In this document: piece by piece, positions 30,307 to 41,244 of the stretch
How the letters are laid out: each line of letters starts with the position of its first letter
Numbering within the stretch: the stretch's first letter is position 1
Assembly: GCF_037975245.1 (NCBI RefSeq)
Contig: NC_092580.1
Coordinates: forward strand, 20,508,501 to 20,572,500
Source of the DNA: Apostichopus japonicus
Lineage: Eukaryota > Echinodermata > Holothuroidea > Aspidochirotida > Stichopodidae
Direction: 5' to 3'
DNA: 64,000 nt
Notes under the pieces: model-generated
What the model was told of the DNA's origin: nothing
Seen by the model: only the letters and a program-made list of their open reading frames with translations
The model's database searches: none
Made by a program: the position numbers and the translations under genes

Positions 30307-32615
30307 CTTGGTTGATTTCCAGCAATGAGATCTGTGAAGGAAATTAATATTGACTGTTTTGAGTTGAAAAATTTATTACTCAATTGCAGTAAAAATGCTT
30401 TTCTATTTGGGAAGAGAATATTAATGGAAGCAGCCCATGTGCGATGATTTAAGTATGATACTGTTACATAACAATGTTTGTAGATATTAAAGAACAGAAA
30501 ACTTTAATTATAAAGTATATTCCCAAACTCAACAGTAAATAAAGTAAATAGATATAAAAACCTATGTAATTGTTATGTTATTTCCTATTCCAGAATCTAA
30601 TGGTCGCTAAGATATAGTTATACAGAGTAAAATATTAGATCTCTCAATCTTTTTGTCCCCACATACCTTTCCCACTCCGACACACTTGCTGGTAAGCCAA
30701 TGATATTTTTTTTTATATTGTATAATTTGTTCTCAATGTTCCGAAACATGTGGTTTTATTACACGATTTCATATAAGATTACAGATAATATAGATTTTGT
30801 GTCACCAAACTAGAAATTAATTTTGCAAGTACGCTTGTGTGCTGTAGGATGCAAAGTGAAAAACGTAGACTTGTAGTGACCAGGTTTTGCATTTATTGAA
30901 TTGCCAGATATCATCATATTTCTCCATCTCATTGTTGGTTTGAACTGGTGTGTTTTATTGGTATTTATAGGCTATTATTTTATGTAATATGTCCTCAATT
31001 ATCGATGGACATGGATTATCTATGTATTGTGCGATGTACACCTTTGTCGATCTTCATGTAGCTATCAGGCAAGTCCCCACTAATCATAACTATTTATGGA
31101 ACGGTTATAGTAACGGTTAAGTAATATACATGTCCCAATAGTCACAAACAGTGGCGGAGTCTCCATACAGTCAGGAGGCGGATGCCCCCACTGACGGACT
31201 CAAAAGGACTGCTGGCGCCTTTTTCAGCTTTTTACCACTTTTTACTTATTCGCGGTTATTGACAAAACATGAGCACTCACAAAGATACCACAGGGATTGT
31301 GATGAAGCGGATGTACTTTCAACACCCATATTAACTTCCGAGTTGTCACAAATGGCGATGACACCTATTTATTTTTCGTTTATCTGCAAACTAGCAAGGC
31401 CCGGAAAGGGTCATTTCCGGCGATCTAGGGAGTATCTTTACTCAAAAAATTTCCGCTTAGATAGTGTCGAAAGCGCCCCTACAGACCATACTCGCCCCCT
31501 CCCCCCTGACCAATACCCTAGCCCCGCCACTGGTTTCAAAAGCGACATTCACTGCATTTTCCTGCTCCCATACTTCTAGTAAAACATACATCGACATTAT
31601 ATATTCTCCTAGTGTGAGAACATGAAAACCTTTCCTTTGTGACATCACATAAATCTTAAAATTGTGTGTAACTGCTACAAAGAAAAATGTAAATCAAACA
31701 GATCTTTCTTCTTTTGTATTTTTCTCGATACATTATAGATCATACGAATAGTGAAACTGCTTTGTGATTGGGTATCGGGAAAGCCGACCCTTGTAAACTG
31801 CTTTAAAAACTTAGGTTTGGATACAAACTTATCATAAAATGGTGTTGTACCTTTTTGGCAATAGGAATTTCATAGAAGTTGTTGTTCTGAAAGCTACGTC
31901 AAGATATGTTTGCACATATACACCTAAGGTGTCACCTTCGGTATCATGTTTAATAGCCCGTGTTGCAAAGAAATGCTTCAGTACTTGCAAAGGAAGACAA
32001 TCAAATGTGTCATTTTAAGTGTAACCTGATATGCAGATATGTAAGTGTTACAAGTACTGTCTATAAACGATACAATAACATAAGCATGTATATGTTACAA
32101 CAAATTACACAGTATATATCCACATTGTTCATATAAATGTTTTATTTATATCTCGTAAATGGAAAGAGAAGTGGTACTATATAATGACTTATGACACATA
32201 AGTTTCAGAAGCTCTCGGTTTTTTATGCAACCTTAGAGGCAAAAAGGTGTTATATTTCCATTATTTAAATACATTTTGGTATCCAACTTTCTCTACATCT
32301 GTTATAAAATGTAAACCATTTGCAAAGGGAAAAAGAACCAGGTGAAGGGAGCCTGAGGCAAGTGTTGCCATCCTCTCATCCCTGTATAAATTAACGATAT
32401 AAAAATGCATAATACATAATAGTATGTGTAGGTAGATATACGCATGATGGGTAATGAGAAAAACAATATGAGAAGCAGATCGCGCCATGCTATAAGTACA
32501 AGTAGCCTCATAGCTATTTATACTTTTGTTGTTCTCAGTTTTGGGCTGCTCCGTTACTCCCTGCAAATATCACTGTCTTGAGAGAATGTAATGTTAGTTT
32601 ATTTATCTGAGATGT
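30307..32615 (-). promoter_or_regulatory. Upstream region of plexin R, duplicated with L upstream region
   Basis: This is the counterpart of 13437-15395. It contains the probable 5' UTR and promoter of copy R, interrupted by a 384-bp hAT-like element at 31149-31532 that is absent from copy L. Similarity with copy L stops near 32615. No core promoter motif can be assigned with confidence. Confidence 0.5.
31149..31532 (+). mobile_element. hAT-like non-autonomous element, upstream of plexin R
   Basis: The ends are CAGTGGCGGAGTC and, inverted, CAGTGGCGGGGCT. The flanks are GTCACAAA and GTTTCAAA, an 8-bp target duplication with two changes. Copy L has the empty site, a single GTCACAAA followed by GCGACAT (near 14200). 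The 384-bp element encodes no transposase. It is related to the copy at 39802-40178, in the opposite orientation. Confidence 0.85.
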
Positions 32616-33390
32616 GTCTAAAAAATGTCGGTCTTCGCTGCTCTACTCTCAATTGAACGGTGGTGTTACATTTATTATGATATAGCGACCTCTATTACAC
32701 CAGTTGCAGGCAGAGTAATAAACCAACTTGTACTGGTTTGAACTGGTTTTAGCTGGATCAAAATATCTCATGTATCGTTGTAACCACGATGCGTGACAAT
32801 CGTTGGTAGTCCACAGTCCTAGAAAGACTGATCGCCAGAAACGGTTCCAGTATAAATCTTCATCTTCACTCCTTTTTGAGCTGTTATTTATCAGGAAGAG
32901 AAACCTTCCTGATCTATGGGCAGTTCTAGCATTCACTTGCCATTCGTTATACATAGTGGTAGACCTATTTTCAGTAGATGAATACAGAGTTATAGTCATT
33001 CTTTCGTGTATGGTACCAGGGCTCTAGCCATGGCCTACAGAGTGTATACAGAAACGTTGGGCAAGCCTTTCGGCAAATTTTTCTGTTTTCGTTTTCTTAC
33101 AAGGTCCTTAAAATAAGTGTGCCTCAAACCTCATGATTGAGCAATTTGTGAATGGCCCAAACTGAATCATGTGGTCTCTATAATGCAACAAGTAGAGCTT
33201 TTTGGGGGTTATACCATCCTGAGGAAACTAAGAATGAAGGCCATGAATGCCACATCGAACACTGAAGTCTGGTTCATGTGTTTGAACAAGTCTTAAATGT
33301 TCAATAAGCTGGTGGAATTCACTAGTCTAATATCTGTGGCAGTGGTAACATGTATAAACAGCTGTGACCTGTAAATTATGCATCATGTTC

Positions 33391-34844
33391 CAGGCGCGTA
33401 TCCAGGGGGGGGGGGCGTTGGGGGCGCGCGCCCCCTGGTAAGAAAAAGAGGAGAGAAAAAGAGAGAGAAGAAAAAAAGGGAAAAAAGAGGGGGAAAAGAG
33501 GAGGAAGGAGAGGAAGGAAAGGAAAAGAAAAAGAAGAAGGAGAGAAAAAGGAAGAAAAGGAGGGGGTAGAAATTAAACGCCAAGACAAAGGGAAGAGAAA
33601 GAGGAACAGTCATAATTACAGCTCTGATCCCTATTATATACACAGGGTAGCCAGTGACGGATCGAGGATTTCGGAAGGGGCGTGCGCCTCAGCTTACCCC
33701 ATACACCGACAACTCCATTTTTGACGTTTCCATTTTTCCTCTCTCACTAATGTATATATATATATATATATATATATAACGCGAACTGAATGCTAATTGT
33801 TACCCACCCTTAGTACCGTAACTCATACAATGAATCTAAAAATAAATTCGCATGCGATTTGAGAACTGAGCACATTTCCTGTGAATATCATGTAGTGGAT
33901 CCAAAGGCATATCATTGCCGGCGGGAGGGGGGGGGGGAGGCGGACGCACCCATCACTTCTTGAGATTGTTCCCATCTGCATGAAAACGCGCGCCCCACAA
34001 CCCTACGCCCACCCCTCTAATCGCTTCCCGATGAGTTACAAAACCAGACCCATCGTATACAAAAGTCTACTTGGATTTTTTTCTGCAGACGCCCATGCAT
34101 TTCCCCAAACTAAATTTCTAAGCCACGAGATCTAAAACTTAAGGAGGTATGGGAGCATCATTGGGTCTGAGAAATGTCGTTTCCGGCGATCTGGGAGGAG
34201 TATTTGCCAAAAATTTCTTGTACGCTACGCGCGAACCCATGGTCGCGCTCCGCTTAGATAGTATCAGAGACCAGACACGCGTCCCCACCGCATTATCCAA
34301 GACTGATCTGCGCCCATGCACCAATATGTTAACTGTGTCTGAATTTTCGAAATTTCCATGACAAACATTCCTAAACATGGAGGTTTTTCTGCATTGGCTG
34401 TCCATAGATGAAATTTTGTGCAACATTATGGGTATGTTTTTAAGTGAATTGATTTCACGAGAAGTGTGAATTTTCAACTTCTGAACGAATAATGGGCTTA
34501 AAACCTTGAAAAGTGGGGCTGACGGGTATTGTGGGCCGCGGCGTGAAATCACCTACAAAAGCCGTGATCCACAGGAGATGCGATAAGGTCGAACATGATG
34601 TGTGACTGGTGACAATCTTCAAAAAGGTTACGGATGGAGAGAAAAAATATTGGGAAAATACTTGGTTACTCAGGCAATAGTGAACATCTAGTTGGTCATT
34701 TTCAAGCCCGAGATGTGCCATTTCCGGTGATCTGGGGGTGTCAAAACCAGAAATTTTCTTGCACGCTGCGCGCCAACCGATGGTGGCGCTCCGCCTAGAT
34801 AGTAATTCGCGCCCCCGGGTTAGAAAATCCTGGATATGCCCCTG
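33391..34844 (+). mobile_element. Non-autonomous DNA transposon, CAGG ends, 5-bp TSD (copy A)
   Basis: It starts CAGGCGCGTATCCAGG and ends CCTGGATATGCCCCTG, inverted repeats of about 16 bp. The exact 5-bp sequence TGTTC flanks both sides. The 1454-bp body begins with a GC clamp and a purine (GA/GGA/AAAG) tract at 33433-33566. Its open frames there are low complexity. No transposase is visible. A 5-bp duplication with these ends might place it in the hAT5 group, but that is an inference. Confidence 0.82.
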
Positions 34845-35205
34845 TGTTCTTACACCACTTACATCACACAAGTCTAGCCAATTAGATATTACAGTCTATG
34901 CATTCTTACTTCATAGTTAGCCTAATGGAGTAATGGTCACGTTAAGGCTAGACTATTCGATCCTACCCTATATCGTAGTCTAAGCTTTCATAGAAATCAA
35001 CAGGGTGGGGAGAATGAAAGATTAAAATTACCTAATAGCACATACAGCATCGATAACTGTCGTATTGCATGATTTGAGTCGAGTTGCCCGCCCGCTTGCA
35101 TGTGAATTACGATTGGTTCACTCTTTCTTGTTTTTTTATATTAATGTCATCTTTATTGAGGGTAGTCCTGCTCAGTGCAGAAGGAGCCCGCAATATCAAT
35201 TAAGC

Positions 35206-35962
35206 CTCCATTTAGTATCCATTTAGTATCCATTTAGTATCTATATAGTATCCATTTAGTATCCATTTAGTATCCATTTAGTATACATTTAGTATCCATT
35301 TAGTATCCATTTAGTATCCTTTAGTATCCATTTAGTATCCATTTAGTATACATTTAGTATCCATTTAGTATCCATTTAGTATCCATTTAGTATACATTTA
35401 GTATCCATTTAGTATCCAGTTAGTATACATTTAGTATCCATTTAGTATCCAGTTAGTCTCCATTTAGTATCCATTTAGTATCCATTTAGTATCCATTTAG
35501 TATCCATTTAGTATACATTTAGTATCCATTTAGTATCCAGTTAGTATACATTTAGTATCCATTTAGTATCCAGTTAGTATACATTTAGTATCCATTTAGT
35601 ATACATTTAGTATCCATTTAGTATCCAGTTAGTATACATTTAGTATCCATTTAGTATCCAGTTAGTCTCCATTTAGTATCCATTTAGTATCCATTTAGTA
35701 TCCATTTAGTATCCATTAAGTATCCATTTAGTATCCATTTAGTATACATTTAGTATCCATTTAGTATCCATTAAGTATACATTTAGTATTCATTATTATC
35801 CATTATATCCATTTAGTATCCATTTAGTATCCATTTAGTATACATTTAGTATCCATTTAGTATCCATTTAGTATACATTTAGTATTCATTATTATCCATT
35901 ATATCCATTTAGTATCCATTTAGTATCCATTTAGTCATCCATTTAGTCATCCATTTAGTCAT
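35206..35962. repeat. 11-bp minisatellite, about 68 units
   Basis: The unit CCATTTAGTAT is repeated over 757 bp with variants (ACATTTAGTAT, CCAGTTAGTAT, CCATTAAGTAT). Variants often recur every third unit, giving a 33-bp higher-order period. A longer block with ATTCATTATTATCCATTATA occurs twice, about 94 bp apart, near 35787 and 35881. Confidence 0.95.
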
Positions 35963-35999
35963 TTATATGTTTAATAAGTCTTTGGTAAGCCTATTTCTG

Positions 36000-37030
36000 A
36001 GTATCCAGGCGATTTGAACTTGTTTGGGAATAATCTTACTCACAAATAACTATTTTTCTTCTCGATCGAGTGAGTTAACTTGGGTTTACTCGCAGAAGAC
36101 TTCATTCACAGTGATTTAAAATAATTGAAATTGCAATCAACTACTATAAATGTGATTGGGATATACATTAAATCAATTTAATTCACTAAGAAACGAGTGT
36201 TAACAATGAAATTTGCATATGAGTAACACATAATTTACAGATGTGAGTAAGAATGTTATCTTTCCCAAATACTGCTACCCACGTAGAAGTAAAAAATTTA
36301 AATTTCGGAATAAATGTATTCGGGATACCAGTATAATTGTGTATAGTTTATTTGTCCACTTAAAATTAAAATTTTAAGATTGAGTTCCCGTCAACATCAT
36401 AAATGAAAGGCATCGCGTTTGGCTTATGTTTTACTCAGCCTACATATATAACTACTGGAAAATTGCTTTGTCATCGGATAACCTCAAAATCTGTTGTAAT
36501 AGAATTTCGTTTGGGTATTGGCAATATCCTTACCTTAGATGGTGCCACGTTTGGTGGTATCTGTTGTTAAAAGTCGTTGTTTGAAATAATTCACATTTAA
36601 TCCGAACAAAAGCTTACTGCAGGGTCATATGGCTAGGAGCCTAATGTGTTAGGGGGAGGGGGCGGCTCTAACAATTTGCCTGAAAATTTAAATAAAATGA
36701 AGGACGCACTGCTGAATAACCCCCTCACCTTTGAAACTCGAGTTCGTTGTAACATCGCTTTGGAAAGTTTTGAGTGCGAACTGTGTCAAAACTCCACAAC
36801 GTCAATGTCAGATTAGTCGGGCAAGCTTAGAACGTTAGTCTAATTACCTGAGGCTGAGTTTTTTTACGGAAATACTGACTCTCATCAAATTTTTTGCATT
36901 GCCCGAAAAAAACATCAGCATATTGCCTGAATTTTCAGGATCACATTCTGTTGGGGCTGCAGCCCCCTCTTCTACTTCTCCCAACCCAGCCTGCCTCCTA
37001 CACCTATATTCAGGATATGATTGTGGACAT
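36000..37030. other. Intergenic, no gene seen
   Basis: Unique AT-rich sequence lies between the minisatellite and a TA tract. No exon-like block or recognisable repeat end was found. Confidence 0.4.
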
Positions 37031-37033
37031 ACC

Positions 37034-37112
<79 letters not shown>

Positions 37113-37153
37113 TTATTTATATATATTTATATATATATATATATATATATATT
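37034..37153. repeat. (TA)n microsatellite with TTTA interruptions
   Basis: About 120 bp of TA dinucleotides with ATATTTAT interruptions near 37110-37135. Repeated Tyr-Ile reading frames here are artefacts of the dinucleotide. Confidence 0.93.
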
Positions 37154-37159
37154 ATTGAA

Positions 37160-39120
37160 GTAGACTTTTCCGTTTAATAATCAGTTTTAATAAGGCTTAT
37201 ATTACAAGTTACCAAACTTGATAACATTGAATTCTAGCAACTCCCAAGCAATCCTACACACTATGTAGGTCGGCTACATGCAAACAGCAAATCGAACATT
37301 TTCTGAAAAATGTATAATGGTACCAACATAAACTATTCAATCGTCCTTACTGAAGTACTTCAATTATATGTTAACCTACTAACTTAAACTTGCATATAAA
37401 GTGTTTGTTATTAATGACCGTAAATATTCAACCATTTTGTTGGAAGTGAAAGTCAAAAGCACAGTTACCAGTTTGCACAAAGCGAGGACTTCTATTTCTG
37501 CTGCAATCACAAGAAACTCCTGGGAACTTGAAGTCAATATGTTTACGTTCGATCAGGCTAATGATTAATGCACATCCAGATATATACAACGCCAGCAAAC
37601 CAGATTCCTTAACCGCCCTGTCACACCTATCAAGTGATACTAATTCTGCAGAACGCACTCATTTCGAAGGATCCTTCAAACTTGCATAATTTTCATAACG
37701 GTATAGCGTCCTCAATTCTGTCAACGTAAAATTATATTCTGACTAGGAGAGTTTAGAATTCGCCAAATGAAACTTCCCTGTTATCTATTTTGCTTTCAGT
37801 TTGATATTGCTTGGAAACACTTACACTTGTTGTTATTAGATCACTTCAATAACAATATTCTGCTTTTCTTTGCAAAAGTAGTGGATAAAAATGTAAATTA
37901 GCACATCCACATCGTTGATCAATATTGAAAGTAATCCAGGTCACTTTTATTATGTTGTTATATTGATATTATTTTTAGCATTAAAAATAGAAATATATCG
38001 TACAAACATCTCAAACTTATTTTTATAAAATCAAAGAAAGCTGATTAAGTTTACTTTCTACAAAAAAATTGCCCTTTGTGCATTTCTTGAGCTATTTAGC
38101 CTGTTCACTCGAAATATCACGTTGCGAATTCTGAAGTGTTTCTCCTAGACCACGACACATATGTGAAACAAATGCGTTATCTCTTACAACACACAGTTTG
38201 GGGTTGTATAGAGGTCAACACAACTTGTCCAAGATCGCATAACACGATCACAACGGCTCAGTGCACATATAGGAACCACAGTTGAGTGCCAAAGCGTTCC
38301 CTGGTAAAACATTGAATAATTACAAGCTGTCGGCGATTGTCTGGTACTCCTCACATCTCCCTGAATGTTGTTGTAACTGGCCGTCATCTGACTGCATCAT
38401 GTAATATTTTTGCATTGCCGGATACCTGTCAATCTTCCTAACAGACCATATTGTGTCATGACGAGAGTCGAGAGGGGTTGGGACCCAGGATGTACTACGC
38501 CGGGGTAATTATGTCACAGGGGTACATTTTGGCACTCATCTAGACAACAATATGCACAACTCTTTATCCAATACTTTTCTGTGACCATCCACATTTTCCC
38601 GATCCCAGGGCTATAGCCCCCACCCCTCTCTCGCCATGGCCTGGTACGCTGCTTTTACGAATCTAGTTATTCATCATCTCGTCCAAAACAGAACATCTTT
38701 GTGTCCCACAAATTTATTTAAATGTTTTGCAGTCCTTATGGATAAATACATCATTGCCAGTGAGTTTTTGAAGGACTTAAGTTAACAGATAATGTTTCGA
38801 TATTCTTAATCGCTCCTCAAGTTACGGTACTGGTGTCATCAGATTGTGGTAAATTCAACACAGCACAGCAACAGGAGAGCCACAGAACTCAAAATGAAAA
38901 CAGTTTTGAGAACACAAAAACATGGATGCTTCCGAAGGATTGATTTTAACCTGGAACACTCATAACAATGGGACACTATTAGGGTGGAAGGAATTACGTT
39001 TTGTATAAATCGAAGACTTGAGTGATCAATGATATCATTTCTTAGACCGTAAAGTGGAGTTTGAGCTATAATTTACGTAGGTATTGTTTAAATTGCAAGT
39101 TTACAATAAAATTAAGTTGT
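37160..39120. other. Intergenic between transposon copies, no gene seen
   Basis: AT-rich unique sequence. Open frames are short and without recognisable domains or paired splice signals. Confidence 0.4.
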
Positions 39121-39123
39121 ACG

Positions 39124-41240
39124 CAGGCGCGTATCCAGGATTTTCAAACCCGGGGGGCGCGAATTACTATCTAAGCGGAGCGCCACCATCGGTTGGCGCG
39201 CAGCGTACAAGAAAATTTCTTGTTTTGAAACCTCCCAGATCACCGGAAACGGCACTTCTCGGGCTTGAAATGACCAACCATATGTACACTTTTGCCTGAG
39301 AACCAAGTATTTCCTAATAGTTTTTTTTCCATCCATAACCTTTTTGAACCCGGCACACATCATGTTCGACCTGATCGCATCTCCTGTGGGTCTTTGCTTT
39401 TGTAGGTGATTCTACGTCCCGGCCCACAATACCCGTCAGCCCCACTTTTCAAGGTTTTAAGCCCCATATTTGTTCAGAATTTGAAGATTCACATTTCTCG
39501 TGAATAAACTCACTTCAAAACATACCCATAATGTTGAACAAAATTTCATCTATGGACAACCAATATAGAAAATAACTTACTTCAACCCCTAACAGACCGG
39601 TCAAAATTGCACGAGTAGAGGGAAGTGTGATGTAGAATGTTGGTCAGAAATTTTCTAAAATTCAGACACAGTTAATTTATTGGTGTACAAATATTAAAAC
39701 CTGTTATAACGGCTATTATAAAACTTCGTTGAAGGAAATGAAAAAATAGCAGATATTTCCGAAAGCGAACACTACACACATAGGCGTAGGAGGCGCGGCG
39801 GCAGTGGCGGAGCTAGGGGTATTGGTCAGGAGTGGAGAGAATGGTCTGTAGGGGCGCTTTCGACACTATCTAAGCGGAGCGCCACCACTGGTTGGCGCGT
39901 AGCGTAGAGAAAATTTTTGAGTAAAGATACTCCCTAGATCGCCGGAAATGACCCTTTCCGGGCCTGGCTAATTTGCAGATAAACGAAGAATAAGGTGTCA
40001 TCGCCAAATTACACCAACAAAATGTGACAAATGTCAATAAGTAGATGAGAGCGCAATAAAAAAGTCAATAATCTAGAATAAGTAAAAAGTGGTAAAGAGC
40101 TGAAAAAGGCGCCAGCAGTCCATTTGAGTCCGTCAGGGGGGCATCCGCCCCCCTGACCATATGGACGATCCGCCACTGCGCGGCGGGGGTGCAGGCCCTA
40201 ATTCGCCATTACTAATGTAAAAGAGAGTTTTGACATAATTGGACCTCCATGCTTTTTATACATCTACATGAGACATGTCGTTGTTTACATTAGCATCCCG
40301 CGGTATACTGCGCAATTTGAACGGACCGTACGGTACATGATGGCATGGGATGTAATAACCGATGCTTGCTTATATGATATTAACATGAACACGTTGAACG
40401 CGCGCATTGCGCGCAAAAATTTTTGGTTATTTTTTCAGGCAAGTCGGACAGTTTTGAGGCTTTTCATCCTGGAACGCCATTTTCATGCTCACTGATATGA
40501 TGTATATCTGCTGTTTGCGTTACAAATTCGAACAGGCGTAGCGAGGAATTTGCCAAGGGAGGGGCGAAGCCTGTAGGCAAATTATCTAAGCGTAGCGCCA
40601 CCATATATAGGCTGGCGCGAAGCGTACAAGCAAATTTTGGCCGAAAATGTCTCCCAGATCGCTGGAAATGACACTTCCCAGGCCTTGTAAGTTGCCTCTA
40701 AGCACTTTCTATTTTGAAATTACTTAGCGATATCATTTACAAAAATGCTGAATGGGGGGGGGGGGCGGGCGGTCGCCCACATCCCAAATTGCGTCATGTT
40801 CCCCGACGACACGGTCGAGTTCGAGACCAGCCACAGTTGGTTTCATAGCACAATTCTACACACGCGTTATGATAGACCATATATAGTATATATATAGATC
40901 ATTAGTGAGAGAGGAAAATGGAAACGTCAAAACGTGGAGTTTTCGGTGTAAGGGGTAGGATGAGTCACACTTTTACGAAATCATTGATCCGTCACTGGCT
41001 ACCCTTCAGCGCTGTAATGATGTCACTGTTCTTCTTTCTCTTCCCGGTGTCTTCGCGTTTTGCTTTTACTCCCTCTTTTTCTCCTTTTTCTCTCTTTCTT
41101 CTTTTTCTTTTCCCTTCCTTCCTCTCCTCCTCCTCTTTTTTCCCCTCTTTTTTCCTTTTTTCTTCTCTTTTTTTCTCTTCTCTTTTTCTTACCCGGGGGG
41201 CGCGCGCCCCCAACGCCCCCCCCCCCTGGATACGCACCTG
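39124..41240 (-). mobile_element. Non-autonomous DNA transposon, CAGG ends, 5-bp TSD (copy B)
   Basis: It starts CAGGCGCGTATCCAGG and ends CCTGGATACGCACCTG, with GTACG directly repeated on both sides. It is the same family as 33391-34844 in opposite orientation; for example, the purine tract of A appears here as a pyrimidine tract at 41040-41190. It is 2117 bp, of which 385 bp are a nested hAT-like element with its duplication. No transposase is visible. Confidence 0.82.
39802..40178 (-). mobile_element. hAT-like non-autonomous element, nested
   Basis: The ends are CAGTGGCGGAGCT and, inverted, CAGTGGCGGATCG. Both flanks are the exact 8-bp duplication CGCGGCGG, the hAT hallmark. The element is 377 bp with no coding capacity, and it is inserted in the larger element 39124-41240. 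It is the same family as 31149-31532, inverted. Confidence 0.88.
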
Positions 41241-41244
41241 GTAC

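Noticed and set aside
33378-33643. Lys/Glu/Arg-rich or Ser/Phe/Pro-rich open frames at 33.4-33.6 kb and 40.9-41.3 kb
   Set aside because: They lie in the purine/pyrimidine tract of the transposon copies, are open in several frames, and are low complexity.
35206-35962. CRISPR-like array
   Set aside because: The units are contiguous 11-mers without spacers, in a eukaryotic sequence; it is a minisatellite.
36894-37177. Tyr-Ile repeat proteins across TA tracts (also 4357-4539 and 22967-23203)
   Set aside because: The frames come only from the TA dinucleotide and have no coding context.
33391-41240. One 7.85-kb transposon bounded by the outer CAGG and CCTG ends
   Set aside because: Each inner end has its own partner and its own exact duplication (TGTTC at 33386-33390 and 34845-34849; GTACG at 39119-39123 and 41241-41245), so there are two separate elements.
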